64,000 nt of DNA from Zunongwangia pacifica (GCF_023499215.1 NZ_JAKHSK010000003.1:170492-234491); one strand, 5' to 3'. Positions 1-8,887 are shown, counted from the stretch's first letter. A program made the numbers and translations. The notes: a model not told the origin generated them from the sequence alone.

Positions 1-2
1 TA

Positions 3-980
3 TATTTTGAGCCGGTATTCTGGGAACATATTTACGATATCATCAGGCATGAAAAGCCAGAAGGCGTAATTGTGCAGCTTGGTGGGCAAACCGCTTTAAA
101 ACTTGCTGAAAAATTAGAGCGCTACGGAATTAAGATTATAGGAACCAGCTATGAAGCACTGGATCTTGCCGAAGACCGTGGTAGTTTCTCTACCTTACTT
201 CAGAGAAATGATATTCCTTATCCTGAATTTGGAACCGCAGAGAATGCTGAAGAAGCTCTTAAATTAGCAGATCAGTTAGATTTCCCTATTTTGGTTCGTC
301 CTTCTTATGTGCTTGGAGGACAAGGAATGAAAATCGTAATCAATAAGCAGGAATTAGAAGAAACCGTAGTCGATCTTCTTCGTAAAATTCCAAATAACAA
401 ATTATTGCTGGATCATTATTTAGACGGAGCGATTGAGGCTGAGGCCGATGCGATTTGCGATGGTGAAGATGTGTACATTATTGGTATTATGGAGCATATC
501 GAGCCTTGTGGAATCCATTCAGGAGATTCAAATGCGCTATTGCCTCCTTTTACACTTGGCGATTTGGTGATTCAGCAAATAAAAGATCATACTAAGAAAA
601 TTGCACTGGCATTAAATACCGTTGGCTTAATCAATATTCAGTTTGCGATAAAAGAAGATAAAGTTTACATTATCGAAGCAAATCCAAGGGCTTCCAGAAC
701 AGTACCATTTATTGCCAAAGCCTATAAAGAGCCTTACGTAAATTACGCGACTAAGGTAATGTTAGGGGATAAGAAGGTTAAAGATTTTAATTTTAACCCT
801 AAACTAGATGGCTACGCGATTAAACAACCGGTGTTCTCTTTTGAAAAGTTCCATAAAGTGAATAAGCAATTGGGGCCAGAGATGAAGAGTACTGGAGAAA
901 GCATTCTGTTTATCAAAGATCTAAAAGACGATGATTTCTACAATCTTTATACGCGCCGAAAAATGTATCTGAGCAAATAA
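3..980 (+). CDS. carB: Carbamoyl-phosphate synthase large subunit, C-terminal part (5' end outside window)
   Basis: Partial gene whose open frame runs in from the left edge; about 325 residues are visible. CarB makes carbamoyl phosphate from bicarbonate, ammonia and two ATP, for pyrimidine and arginine synthesis. The visible part is the second ATP-grasp half: the LGGQTALKLA segment, the RPSYVLGGQGM nucleotide-binding stretch and the metal/ATP motif EANPRASRT. The protein ends about 30 residues after the conserved LGPEMKSTGE, at RRKMYLSK. E. coli CarB has about 140 further residues there, the MGS-like allosteric domain. A short CarB is, as far as I recall, usual in flavobacteria. A hairpin terminator follows. 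The family call is secure; only the N-terminal half is unseen. Confidence 0.96.
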   Translation, partial: YFEPVFWEHIYDIIRHEKPEGVIVQLGGQTALKLAEKLERYGIKIIGTSYEALDLAEDRGSFSTLLQRNDIPYPEFGTAENAEEALKLADQLDFPILVRPSYVLGGQGMKIVINKQELEETVVDLLRKIPNNKLLLDHYLDGAIEAEADAICDGEDVYIIGIMEHIEPCGIHSGDSNALLPPFTLGDLVIQQIKDHTKKIALALNTVGLINIQFAIKEDKVYIIEANPRASRTVPFIAKAYKEPYVNYATKVMLGDKKVKDFNFNPKLDGYAIKQPVFSFEKFHKVNKQLGPEMKSTGESILFIKDLKDDDFYNLYTRRKMYLSK

Positions 981-1005
981 TATAGTTTAGTTCATAGTTT
1001 TAATT

Positions 1006-1060
1006 ATCCTCTGTAATTTTAAGTTTTATTTAAACTGAATTTTACAGAGGATTTTTTATT
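1006..1060 (+). terminator. Rho-independent terminator after carB
   Basis: An 11-bp perfect stem (ATCCTCTGTAA paired with TTACAGAGGAT) encloses a smaller AGTTT/AAACT hairpin and is followed by a T-rich run. It lies 25 bases after the carB stop and separates it from the next gene. Confidence 0.85.
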
Positions 1061-1125
1061 TTGAAGAATATTTAATACTGAATTTATCCTGAAATTCGAT
1101 AAAAACGGAATCAATTTTATAAAGA

Positions 1126-1530
1126 ATGAAAGAGCTTTTTTTAATAATTGGAGGAGTGTATGGAACTTTAGCAGTGATCTTTGGCGCTTTTGGAGCCCAC
1201 GCCTTAAAAAAGAAATTATCTGAAGAGCAACAAAAAAGTTTTGAGACTGGCGTAAGATACCAAATGTATCACGCTTTGATCCTTATTGTGACAGCTATTG
1301 CATTTCCGTTTAGGGAAGTGTCCCAGCAAATTACAGGCTGGTGCTTCGTCATTGGGGTGTTATTATTTTCTTTTAGTATTTATGGGCTGGTGTTAAGTGA
1401 TGCTAACGGCAAAAAAATGCGAATTCTAGGTCCCATAACTCCTTTGGGCGGACTTTTCCTGATAATCGGATGGATATTATTTACAATCAATATTGCTGAA
1501 ATTGCTACCTATTTAAATCCGGCGCAATAA
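1126..1530 (+). CDS. DUF423 family small membrane protein
   Basis: A 134-residue integral membrane protein with four predicted hydrophobic helices (about residues 5-25, 48-65, 70-90 and 103-125). The opening GGVYGTLAVIFGAFGAHALKKKL, followed by RYQMYHALIL, is the signature of the DUF423 family (YgdD/YwdK-like). The length is normal for the family. The molecular role is not established. The ATG at 1126 places the first helix correctly. The gene stands alone between the carB terminator and a converging lipoprotein gene that ends 16 bases away. Confidence 0.85.
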   Translation: MKELFLIIGGVYGTLAVIFGAFGAHALKKKLSEEQQKSFETGVRYQMYHALILIVTAIAFPFREVSQQITGWCFVIGVLLFSFSIYGLVLSDANGKKMRILGPITPLGGLFLIIGWILFTINIAEIATYLNPAQ

Positions 1531-1545
1531 GAGCCGTGTCTCAGC

Positions 1546-2001
1546 TTAATTTACGCCACAATTGGTTCTGGTAAGTGCAAAGTCTTCATTAAATGTATAG
1601 GCTGAGGTATCTTCTGAAGTGAAACCTTCAATGAATTGATTATCTCTTTTTAGAAACATTACGGGTCTAACCGAATTTTCACCTTCACTCATATACTCGT
1701 AATCAGCAAAAAGAGTATCACCTTTCATTGTTCCTGAAATTTCACCCCTATTTATATCTTTTTCATGTAGCATGTAAACAAGACTTCCAGAAATATCCTC
1801 CTCTAATTTTTCGATATTAAGACTAATGGTATCATTTTCTGAAGCATATAAATAACACATTTTCACCGGAATTTCTTCTTTATCTTCGGGTTGTTGCGAC
1901 TCTACAACCGATTGATTTTTTGTTGTATCTTCCTCTTTATTGTTTTTACAGGAAACAATTAAAATTCCACTTAAGCCAAGGATAAGTAGTCTGGTTTTCA
2001 T
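1546..2001 (-). CDS. Small hypothetical lipoprotein
   Basis: 151 residues. The N-terminus is a lipoprotein signal (two basic residues, hydrophobic run, lipobox ending LIVSC at about Cys18) followed by a Lys/Asn/Glu-rich linker. The rest has short beta-like strands (SGSLVYMLHEK, GTMKGDTLFADYEYMSEG, RPVMFLKRDNQFIEGF) that look like a small beta-barrel or lipocalin-like fold. I do not recognise a named family. It is probably anchored in an outer or inner membrane leaflet. It converges with the DUF423 gene. Confidence 0.75.
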   Translation of the reverse strand: MKTRLLILGLSGILIVSCKNNKEEDTTKNQSVVESQQPEDKEEIPVKMCYLYASENDTISLNIEKLEEDISGSLVYMLHEKDINRGEISGTMKGDTLFADYEYMSEGENSVRPVMFLKRDNQFIEGFTSEDTSAYTFNEDFALTRTNCGVN

Positions 2002-2049
2002 GTCTTAATTTTTTATAAAGGTAAAGGGTCTTTCCATAAACGCCAATGG

Positions 2050-2175
2050 CTTAACAAAATTTTATTGGCACCGCCAAAAGGTTTTATACCCCGTCCCGAT
2101 AGCAATCAGGATGCCTCCGGAATTGAAATTTTTTTTCTATCTAATTCCTCGTGGGCTTACATCTAGGTAGTTATT
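2050..2175 (-). repeat. Dispersed intergenic repeat, copy A (after the symporter stop)
   Basis: About 120 bases that match, at roughly 85% by eye, the reverse complement of 42766-42880. Shared blocks are TTGGCACCGCCAAA, TACCCCGTCCCGATAGCAA, GGAATTGAAATTTT and CTCGTGGGCTT. Read on the minus strand, the element starts just after the stop codon of the symporter gene, the same placement as the other full copies. It contains no ORF. Confidence 0.75.
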
Positions 2176-2190
2176 CAGTTTTATAATTCG

Positions 2191-3141
2191 TCAATTTGCA
2201 TCTCTATTTCTATATTTTTCAGCAAAATAGGCGATTAAAATAAGCTGTGAAGAGTGAAAAAGCATAATTGGCAGCAATAATAAGCCGGTATTGGCGGCAT
2301 TTCCGAAGATAACTTTTACCATAACCGAACCGTGAACCAATGATTTTTTGGTGCCGCAAAATTGAGCGGTGATTTTATCTTCTGTAGATAAATTTAAAAG
2401 TTTACTCACAAATGCAGTTAGATAATAAACAGCAAAAAACAACACCAAAACCCCCAATATTAATAGTAGGAATCCCATTAAATCTATGGTTTCAAATAAG
2501 TTAGAAGTAAAGGAGTGGCTAAAACTGCTATACACGATAATTAAGATAATCCCTTTGTCAAAAAGGGCAAGTTTTTTACTGTTTTTCCTGGCCCAATCAC
2601 CAAAGAAACGTTGCAAAAGCAAGCCCAAAATTAATGGTGCCAATATTTGCCAGCCTAATTTAACCAGGACATCAATAAACTGGAAATCGGCGCTTTTGCC
2701 TAAAATAAGGCTCAGCCAGATAGGGGTAGCAAAAATGCCAATAATTCCAGATAAACTGGCATTAAATATGGCGGTAGGTAAATTCCCTTTGGCTAAAGCA
2801 ACCATTACAATCGAGGAACTTACGGTAGACGGTAACGTGGCTAAAAAGAAAATAGCCGTCCATAATTCAGAATCTTTGCCCTGTTCAAATAAAGGTAAAT
2901 AAGCGATGGCTAGTAGCGGAAAAACTACAAAAGTGGTAAGTTGTACAATAATGTGTACTTTGTAGTTTAAAAGGCCTAATTTGAGCTCTTGTGGAGCTAA
3001 TTTTAATCCGTAGAAAAAAAATATTAAACCAATACCAATATCTGTGATGGTTTTTAATGGTAATAAATCATTTCCCTGCGGAAGTAAATAAGCCAGTAAG
3101 ATAACGCCAAAAAGCGAAACTATAAATCCGTTTATTTTCAT
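2191..3141 (-). CDS. Bile acid:sodium symporter family transporter (SBF-like)
   Basis: 316 residues with about nine to ten hydrophobic helices and almost no soluble loops. The order GIGLIFFFYGLKL, then the helix-breaking TLPSTVSSSIVMVALAKGN, then QFCGTKKSLVHGSVM near the C-terminus, is characteristic of the SBF-like branch of the bile acid/Na+ symporter superfamily (YfeH/human SLC10A7-like). Transport of an organic anion with Na+ is expected from the family; the substrate cannot be told. The ATG lies 2 bases after the stop of the upstream thioesterase gene, so the three minus-strand genes 4060-2191 form one operon. Confidence 0.88.
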   Translation of the reverse strand: MKINGFIVSLFGVILLAYLLPQGNDLLPLKTITDIGIGLIFFFYGLKLAPQELKLGLLNYKVHIIVQLTTFVVFPLLAIAYLPLFEQGKDSELWTAIFFLATLPSTVSSSIVMVALAKGNLPTAIFNASLSGIIGIFATPIWLSLILGKSADFQFIDVLVKLGWQILAPLILGLLLQRFFGDWARKNSKKLALFDKGIILIIVYSSFSHSFTSNLFETIDLMGFLLLILGVLVLFFAVYYLTAFVSKLLNLSTEDKITAQFCGTKKSLVHGSVMVKVIFGNAANTGLLLLPIMLFHSSQLILIAYFAEKYRNRDAN

Positions 3142-3143
3142 AA

Positions 3144-3695
3144 TTATCGCTCAATAATCACCTTATAATCTTCTAATAAATGCAGATAATTTTCTGAAAC
3201 AAAATCGGTTTCATCAAACTGACTGGTGCGTTTTTTCTTGTAGTTTATCCTTTTGATGCTCTTTGTAAATCTACGAATGTCGTGATCGTTATCTAAAATT
3301 AAGCCAGGAACTTCTACCGATTTACCGCTGTCGTCTTTTGCGACCATGGTGAAATAAGACGAATTACAGTGCTTTTTTTCTCCGGTTTGGATATTCTCGG
3401 TTTCCACCCGAATTCCTATCACCATAGAACTTCTGCCAACATAATTTACAGATGCCTTCATGGTAAGTAATTCACCAATTTCTATAGGGGCCAAAAAATC
3501 TACCGTATCTACACTTGCAGTCACACAATAGGCGGCTGAATGTTTAGAAGCACATGCAAAAGCGATTTGGTCTAAAAGTGACAAGATATAGCCACCGTGT
3601 ATTTTGCCATTAAAGTTGGATCGGTTAGGTAACATTAATTCAGATATGGTTACCTGGGATTCTTCTACTCGTTTAAATTTTTTTTGTTCTGTCAT
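3144..3695 (-). CDS. Hotdog-fold acyl-CoA thioesterase
   Basis: 183 residues. The core NFNGKIHGGYILSLLDQIA (from residue 27), with the conserved HGG and Asp42, is the active-site helix of the acyl-CoA thioester hydrolase family (YciA/BFIT-like). It is followed by the VTASVDTVDFLAPIEIGE and VGRSSMVIGIRVETEN strands of the hotdog fold. It hydrolyses acyl-CoA to the free acid and CoA in the cytoplasm; chain-length preference is unknown. The last 40 residues are basic and lie outside the hotdog core. Its ATG overlaps the upstream stop codon (ATGA), indicating translational coupling. Confidence 0.88.
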   Translation of the reverse strand: MTEQKKFKRVEESQVTISELMLPNRSNFNGKIHGGYILSLLDQIAFACASKHSAAYCVTASVDTVDFLAPIEIGELLTMKASVNYVGRSSMVIGIRVETENIQTGEKKHCNSSYFTMVAKDDSGKSVEVPGLILDNDHDIRRFTKSIKRINYKKKRTSQFDETDFVSENYLHLLEDYKVIIER

Positions 3696-4060
3696 CTATC
3701 TCTAAAATGTGGGGATTTTGCTTCTTCTACTTTGGTGACAAAATATTTACTGTCACCCCAAAAAAGGAAGGTGGCATAACGTTCTACGTAATAAAGTTTT
3801 ACATAGTTACCTTCGTTTTCCTGTAAGGCTGTTACAACGTCTTTATCTTCTTTTAATACTGAAAAACTAAAAATTTGGGCACCGCTAATTCCCTGGCTAA
3901 TTTCACCTTCCCAGGTTTTAAAAACGACGCCTTTTTTACTGAATTTAATAAGTTCACCCGTTCGGGTTCCTTCACTGTAGGTTGCAAAATAAGCAAAGGC
4001 ATAATACAGTAAAAATAAAACAAAAATTCCGCCAAGGATATAAAAAAGTATCTTCTTCAT
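3692..4060 (-). CDS. Small membrane-anchored protein of unknown function
   Basis: 122 residues with one N-terminal membrane helix (about 5-26) and a compact beta-rich domain (TRTGELIKFSKKGVVFKTWEGE, QIFSFSV, YVKLYYVERYATFLFWGDSKYFVTKVE). Homologues in related genomes are, as I recall, often labelled 6-phosphogluconate dehydrogenase. Nothing here supports that: no Rossmann motif, and far too short. It is first in a three-gene operon with the thioesterase (4-base overlap) and the symporter. The function is unknown; a membrane-associated binding domain is all the sequence shows. Confidence 0.8.
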   Translation of the reverse strand: MKKILFYILGGIFVLFLLYYAFAYFATYSEGTRTGELIKFSKKGVVFKTWEGEISQGISGAQIFSFSVLKEDKDVVTALQENEGNYVKLYYVERYATFLFWGDSKYFVTKVEEAKSPHFRDR

Positions 4061-4113
4061 TCAAAAAAAATAAACGCTGTTTAGCAATAAAAAGTGTTGT
4101 CTGTAATCAAAAT

Positions 4114-4164
4114 TACTCGATAATCGAGATTAAATGCTCCGAGGCTTGCCCAGAGGTAGTTTAC
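4114..4164 (-). repeat. Dispersed intergenic repeat, copy D (after rmuC stop)
   Basis: On the minus strand this reads GTAAACTACC, then GGGCAAGCC, then GGAGCATTTAATCTCGATTATCG. It aligns over about 50 bases with copy E at 40587-40637, including a 23-base exact match. One end has the near-perfect palindrome CTCGAT-A-ATCGAG (4117-4129). It begins 23 bases after the rmuC stop codon. Confidence 0.75.
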
Positions 4165-4186
4165 TTAAAGTGTGAATTTAGCTAAA

Positions 4187-5614
4187 TTATGCCGTATCGC
4201 CAGATTTATCAAAATTATTAGTGTTTTCTTCAATCATAATTTGCGATTTTTTAACAAGATCGGCATCAACCTGTTTGCTAGCTTTAGCACCTAATCTTTT
4301 TAGTTTCTCTACTTTAGCGATCAAATTCCCTTTGCCGGTAAGTTTCTTCATCGCGCCATCATAACTATTTTGTACCGTACCTAATTGTTTTCCCACTTTT
4401 AATAGTTCATCGGTTAGATTGGTAAACTGGTCATATAATTTTCCGGCTTGTGTAGCAATTTCAATAGCATTTTGTTTTTGCTTTTCGTTTTGCCACATAC
4501 TATCAATCGTTCTAAGTACCGCTAAAAGCGTTGTGGGGGTCACTAAAATGATATTCTTATCAAAAGCGTCGCTGTACAAATTAGGGTAATTGTTTGAAGC
4601 TACCGCAAAAGCAGCCTCAATCGGGATAAAGAGCAGTACAAAATCAGGGCTTCCTACATCATATAATTGATGGTAGTTTTTATGGCTGAGTTCATTGATT
4701 CGATTTCGAAGGGCGATAAGGTGATTTTTAAGATGCACCGGTTTTTCATTTTCTTCGGTTTCGTTCACATAGCGTTCGTAAGCGTTTAGAGAAACTTTAG
4801 AATCAATGATCATTTTTTTATCGCCAGGAAGGTGAATAATCACATCGGGTAAAACACGTTTTCCATCTTCAGTAGTAAAAGATTGTTGTATGCTATATTC
4901 ACGGTCTTTTTGCAAACCGCTTTTTTCCAAAACCCGTTCTAAAACCATCTCTCCCCAGTTTCCTTGCATTTTTGTATCTCCCTTTAAAGCTTTGGTAAGA
5001 TTACTAGCTTCTTTGCTCATTTGTAAGTTCAGGTCTTTTAAGCCTATAATTTGTTCCCGAAGCATCGCATGCCGGTCGATACTTTCTTTTTGACCTTCCT
5101 CTATTTTCTTTTCGAAAAGCTGGATTTTTTCCTGAAGGGGTGAGAGGATATTCTGAATATTTTCTTTGTTTAAATTGGTGAATTTTTCGGACTTATTTTC
5201 GAGAATTTTATTGGCTAGATTTTCAAACTGAATGCTGAATTTTTCCTGTAAGTTTTCAAGCTCTTTTTTCTGCTCATTTTGGCGTTCTAAAAGGTGTTCA
5301 TAATCGGCATTTTTTCGGGTAAGTTCGTTTTTAAAGAACTCTTTTTCCTTTCGAAGCTCTTCACGTTCGTTTTTTACCTCTGCTAATTTTATTAGCAGGT
5401 CGTTTTTAATGTTTTCTGTGGTTGCTTTGTATTCATTTAAATTTCTGTTTTCCAGATTTTTAAGTTTTTCTATTTCAAGTAATAGTTGATTTTTTTTCTC
5501 TTCCTGAATCGTCAGTTCATTCTTCGATTTTAATCCTGAAATAAGGCTGCCAAGAAAGAATCCTAAGGCTAAAGCGATGATAAAAACAACTAAAAACGGC
5601 AAAATTTGATCCAT
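4187..5614 (-). CDS. rmuC: DNA recombination protein RmuC
   Basis: 475 residues. An N-terminal membrane helix (about 5-27) is followed by a long charged coiled coil (about 30-200) and the RmuC domain (about 200-440). That domain contains GNWGEMVLERVLEKSGL and the PD-(D/E)xK-like stretch LPDVIIHLPGDKKMIIDSKV. RmuC limits recombination at short inverted repeats; a nuclease role is inferred from the fold. Length and order are normal for the family. A TATATTTG box (5641-5634, minus strand) 20 bases before the ATG is a good promoter candidate, so the gene is probably transcribed alone. Confidence 0.95.
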   Translation of the reverse strand: MDQILPFLVVFIIALALGFFLGSLISGLKSKNELTIQEEKKNQLLLEIEKLKNLENRNLNEYKATTENIKNDLLIKLAEVKNEREELRKEKEFFKNELTRKNADYEHLLERQNEQKKELENLQEKFSIQFENLANKILENKSEKFTNLNKENIQNILSPLQEKIQLFEKKIEEGQKESIDRHAMLREQIIGLKDLNLQMSKEASNLTKALKGDTKMQGNWGEMVLERVLEKSGLQKDREYSIQQSFTTEDGKRVLPDVIIHLPGDKKMIIDSKVSLNAYERYVNETEENEKPVHLKNHLIALRNRINELSHKNYHQLYDVGSPDFVLLFIPIEAAFAVASNNYPNLYSDAFDKNIILVTPTTLLAVLRTIDSMWQNEKQKQNAIEIATQAGKLYDQFTNLTDELLKVGKQLGTVQNSYDGAMKKLTGKGNLIAKVEKLKRLGAKASKQVDADLVKKSQIMIEENTNNFDKSGDTA

Positions 5615-5633
5615 GTACTAAGTGGGTTTGTTT

Positions 5634-5641
5634 CAAATATA
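5634..5641 (-). promoter_or_regulatory. Bacteroidota-type -7 box for rmuC
   Basis: TATATTTG on the minus strand matches TAnnTTTG exactly and lies 19-26 bases before the rmuC ATG. No clear -33 TTG was seen. Confidence 0.45.
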
Positions 5642-5784
5642 ATCATAAGTTTTTTAAACCCTGAAAACGTTAAGAAACAGAGCTGATTTTTGCTGACATC
5701 ATATTGCTATTTTATGGGTATTTTTAATCCAGAATTAATGCAAATTTATATTGAAATTTTACCACAAAAAGACGTTAATCTAAA

Positions 5785-5870
5785 CCTGCCCGTCCGGGAG
5801 GCGAGCTTGATTCAGGGTCTCATCAAGGTAGTTTAAAATATGAGATTCCGGATCAAGTCCGGAATGACGT
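5785..5870. repeat. REP-like palindromic intergenic repeat, copy 1
   Basis: The gap 5615-5914 holds no gene. It contains CCTGCCCGTCC...GGCGAGCTTGATTCAGGGTCTCATC and, 25 bases on, a perfect hairpin (ATTCCGGA-TCAAG-TCCGGAAT, 5845-5865). The first part is shared with 49643-49690. This resembles the short palindromic repeats dispersed between genes in many flavobacterial genomes. Confidence 0.65.
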
Positions 5871-5914
5871 AATCATTTATAACCATAAAAATAAGCTCCT
5901 TTTTTTACCGGATT

Positions 5915-6715
5915 TTATTCCTTGTTTTTGATACGAAAAGCTCCTGAAATTTCATCAAAATGGATTAGATCTTTTGGGAATAAATCCTGAAAAGCACCAG
6001 TAGAAATTAGATGATTTGGTGTATTAATTTGCGTTTCTTCAGGATGCATCAAAATGATTTTGTCGCAAATCTGGATTGCTAAATTAACCTCGTGAGAAGC
6101 AAAAATAATTGTTTTTCCAGTCTGCTTTGCGAGTTTCTGGAGTAGTTTTACCACATAAGCTTTGTGGTACATATCCAGATGTGTGGTAGGCTCATCCAAG
6201 ATGATTATAGGCGTATCCTGGGCGATTGCTCTGGCAATTAAAACACGTTGCAACTGTCCGTCGCTAAGTTCATAACATTTGCGGTCTTTTAGCGGTTGAA
6301 TGGAAGTCAGTGCAATAGCATTTTCAATTTTTTCAATATCAATTTTAGAGAGTTTTCCCAGCCAATTGGTATAAGGCTGGCGACCAAGTGCGATTAATTC
6401 AAAAACGCTAAGGTTCTTGGAGATTGGCTGATTGGTAAGCACTAGGCTAATTTGCGAGGCTCGTTGCAAATCATTCATTTCGCGCAGGTTTTGACCTTCA
6501 ATTTCAATAGTTCCTGAAATGGGCTGCTGAATACCCGAAATGCTGCGTAATAAAGTTGATTTTCCGATGCCATTTACACCAATCACCGCTATTAATTCTG
6601 AAGTATGGGCTTCAATATTAATATTTTTAGCAATCGATTTTATACCTCTTTTATCCTGATAACCAATCTCAAGATTCGATGTTTTTAGGTTGATATTTTG
6701 AAAATTTGGCTTCAT
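5915..6715 (-). CDS. ABC transporter ATP-binding protein, cobalamin/siderophore type (BtuD/FecE-like)
   Basis: 266 residues with all ABC ATPase motifs: Walker A GVNGIGKST (46-54), Q-loop region LVLTNQPIS, signature LSDGQLQR (from 150), Walker B IIILDEPTTHLD (Asp174, Glu175) and the switch His in FASHEVN. It powers import through the permease encoded 1 base upstream. The family serves cobalamin, haem and Fe(III)-siderophores. Cobalamin is inferred because the operon lies back to back with a cobalamin riboswitch and a BtuB-like receptor. It is the last gene of the importer operon. Confidence 0.93.
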   Translation of the reverse strand: MKPNFQNINLKTSNLEIGYQDKRGIKSIAKNINIEAHTSELIAVIGVNGIGKSTLLRSISGIQQPISGTIEIEGQNLREMNDLQRASQISLVLTNQPISKNLSVFELIALGRQPYTNWLGKLSKIDIEKIENAIALTSIQPLKDRKCYELSDGQLQRVLIARAIAQDTPIIILDEPTTHLDMYHKAYVVKLLQKLAKQTGKTIIFASHEVNLAIQICDKIILMHPEETQINTPNHLISTGAFQDLFPKDLIHFDEISGAFRIKNKE

Positions 6716-6716
6716 T

Positions 6717-7748
6717 TTAAAACAGAAATTTTTGTTTTCTAATCAATAACCAAATCACCACGGGAGCACCGATTATCGATGTTATTGCATTTATGGGTAA
6801 GGTAAATTCCATTCCCGGTAATTGCGATACAATATCACAGATAAGCATTAAAATCGCTCCGCCTAAAATGACTGCCGGTAATAAAATAAGATGATTGTTT
6901 ACCGGTAAAACCTGCCGAATTAAATGTGGTACTGCCAAACCTATAAAAGCGATAGGCCCGCAAAAAGCGGTAATACTTCCTGCCAGTAAGCTGGTAGCAA
7001 GGATAATGAGCATTCGGTTTCTGCCAATATTAACCCCCAAACTACGTGCATATTCTTCGCCAAGCAATAAGCTGTTTAAATTTTTTATGCTAAAAACCGC
7101 CAAACTGATTCCTAAAAACCAAAAAATACCAAGAATACCAACTTCTGTCCACGAAAGGTCACCAAGACTTCCAAACGACCAGAAGATATATTGTTGTAGC
7201 TGTGCTGCCGGGCTAAAATAGCTTAGTATGCTTACCACTGCTCCGGTTAAACTGGCAAACATTAACCCCACAATTAAAATAGCCATGGTATCGCGTAAAC
7301 GTACCGAGGCCAAAACCACCGCAAAAAGCACTATTAAACTGCCTAAACTCGATGCAATCACCAACGTCCATTTAGATAGTGCCAAAGCAACAAAAGGGCC
7401 ACCAATTAAAGTAGCACCCATAATTACGATAGCAACCCCCAAACTCGCCCCGCTGCTTAAGCCCAGAACATAAGGCCCGGCAAGTGGATTTCTAAACATG
7501 GTTTGCATTAATAAACCGCTAATGGCCAGTCCAGATCCGGCTATTATTGCGGTAAATGCCTTGGGAAGTCGGTAATCTAAAATGATGTAGCTATAGGTTT
7601 CTTTGGAAACTTCAGCGTTAAAAAGGGAGGAAAAAATATCCTTGAAAGGAATATGTACAGATCCCAGACTAATATTAAGTAATGTTAGGGCGAGTAATAC
7701 CAGACCCAAAATCACCAATATCGAGGCATATTTTCCTGTTTGCTGCAT
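6717..7748 (-). CDS. FecCD-family ABC permease (BtuC-like)
   Basis: 343 residues, about ten membrane helices. Family marks: LPKAFTAIIAGSGLAISGLLMQTMFRNPLAGPYVLG near the N-terminus, GPIAFIGLAVPHLIRQVLP near residue 265 (the cytoplasmic coupling helix that contacts the ATPase) and GMEFTLPINAITSIIGAPVV at the C-terminus. It forms the inner-membrane channel for a corrinoid or siderophore. Its ATG shares one base with the stop of the binding-protein gene (TAATG), so translation is coupled. Cobalamin as substrate is inferred from context. Confidence 0.94.
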   Translation of the reverse strand: MQQTGKYASILVILGLVLLALTLLNISLGSVHIPFKDIFSSLFNAEVSKETYSYIILDYRLPKAFTAIIAGSGLAISGLLMQTMFRNPLAGPYVLGLSSGASLGVAIVIMGATLIGGPFVALALSKWTLVIASSLGSLIVLFAVVLASVRLRDTMAILIVGLMFASLTGAVVSILSYFSPAAQLQQYIFWSFGSLGDLSWTEVGILGIFWFLGISLAVFSIKNLNSLLLGEEYARSLGVNIGRNRMLIILATSLLAGSITAFCGPIAFIGLAVPHLIRQVLPVNNHLILLPAVILGGAILMLICDIVSQLPGMEFTLPINAITSIIGAPVVIWLLIRKQKFLF

Positions 7749-8887
7749 TAATCGTTTAAGGCTTTAAAAAATGTAGGGTTATAGTTTTCTAAAAGCTGTG
7801 GATGAAATATCGAAATAAGATCTTTAAGAATAAGATCGGGACGATTTGGGCCCAATTCGTAAAAAATCACGCCCCCTGTTGCTCCTTTGCTCATACTTAC
7901 CGAATATACTTTTTTATCCTGTACGGCTTTAAATTGTGAATAATGCTGTGATTGTTCTAAGATTCCTGAATACGAGGTGAACTGCCCGGTACTGATCCAA
8001 AAATCGGCATTTTGGGCTTTATCCAAAACCGATTCGAATGAGAGGGAAAGACTCCCGGAACCTTTGGTATCTGCCCAAAGATATGCTGCATTAGCATCCT
8101 GGATCATTTGCGCCTGCCAGCTATTTCCGTAAGGCACATACCACTGGTCGTTAAACATAGAACCACTAAGCACGGTCGGCTTATTTTCGACAGTTTGCGC
8201 CAGTTTTTTAGCCGAATTATAATTGCTTTCAATATCATTAAAAATCGAATCTGCAGTTTTGGATTTGTCGTAAAGTGCGCCGAAAAATTTGATCCATTCG
8301 GCTTTTCCAAGTGCTGAAGATTCGGTCCATTCGCCATTATAAATTACCGGGATTCCGGTTTTTTGAATGGTGCTAAAACTTTTATTATCAGCATTAATAG
8401 CAAATCCTATTACAACATCTGGTTGAAGGTCGATTAAAACTTCAGTATTTAAGTTTTCGTTTTTTCCAACTTCTTTTATGGCTCCGGAATCGATTAAATT
8501 TCGGGTTTTTACTGAAGAGATATAATCTAAACCCGGGAAACCTTTTAAAGTCCTGGTTTCATTTAAAGCTTCTAAAGCCGGAATATGGGTTGTGGACGTC
8601 ACCACAATTTTTTGAACCGGAATGGTCACTTTTTGATCGAAAGCTAAATTTTTAGGAATTTGAGCCTCTTTTTTAGCCAGCAGATAGGTAAAGATTTTTT
8701 CGGCTTCTGGCCAGGGAGAATTGACTTCGATGATGCTGTAATCCTTAAATTTGGTTATGGAAAAACCATGCGCATATTCGATAGTAATTTCTTTTCCTGC
8801 TGGATTTTTGGCTGAAGTTTTGGACTCTTCAGCACGTTTACAAGACAGACTTAAAAGAAAAATATAAAGAATTCCGATTTTTTTCAC
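7748..8887 (-). CDS. BtuF/FecB-like periplasmic substrate-binding lipoprotein
   Basis: 379 residues. The start codon is GTG. The signal peptide ends in the lipobox LSLSC (about Cys16), so the protein is tethered, as is common in Bacteroidota. Two Rossmann-like lobes are joined by a long helix (type III binding protein): KIVVTSTTHIPALEAL and LIDLQPDVVIGFAIN in lobe 1, then KPTVLSGSMFNDQWYVPYGNS and ADFWISTGQF in lobe 2. It delivers ligand to the downstream permease. It is the first gene of the importer operon and diverges from the riboswitch-btuB unit. No second riboswitch fits in its own upstream region. Confidence 0.9.
   Translation of the reverse strand: MKKIGILYIFLLSLSCKRAEESKTSAKNPAGKEITIEYAHGFSITKFKDYSIIEVNSPWPEAEKIFTYLLAKKEAQIPKNLAFDQKVTIPVQKIVVTSTTHIPALEALNETRTLKGFPGLDYISSVKTRNLIDSGAIKEVGKNENLNTEVLIDLQPDVVIGFAINADNKSFSTIQKTGIPVIYNGEWTESSALGKAEWIKFFGALYDKSKTADSIFNDIESNYNSAKKLAQTVENKPTVLSGSMFNDQWYVPYGNSWQAQMIQDANAAYLWADTKGSGSLSLSFESVLDKAQNADFWISTGQFTSYSGILEQSQHYSQFKAVQDKKVYSVSMSKGATGGVIFYELGPNRPDLILKDLISIFHPQLLENYNPTFFKALND

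Noticed and set aside
2486..2902. 138-codon plus-strand frame opposite the symporter gene
   Set aside because: Antisense shadow of a membrane-protein gene; its translation has no recognisable domain.
3692..4060. 6-phosphogluconate dehydrogenase label for the small membrane protein
   Set aside because: No NADP-binding or substrate motifs and only 122 residues; I believe the label is a database carry-over.
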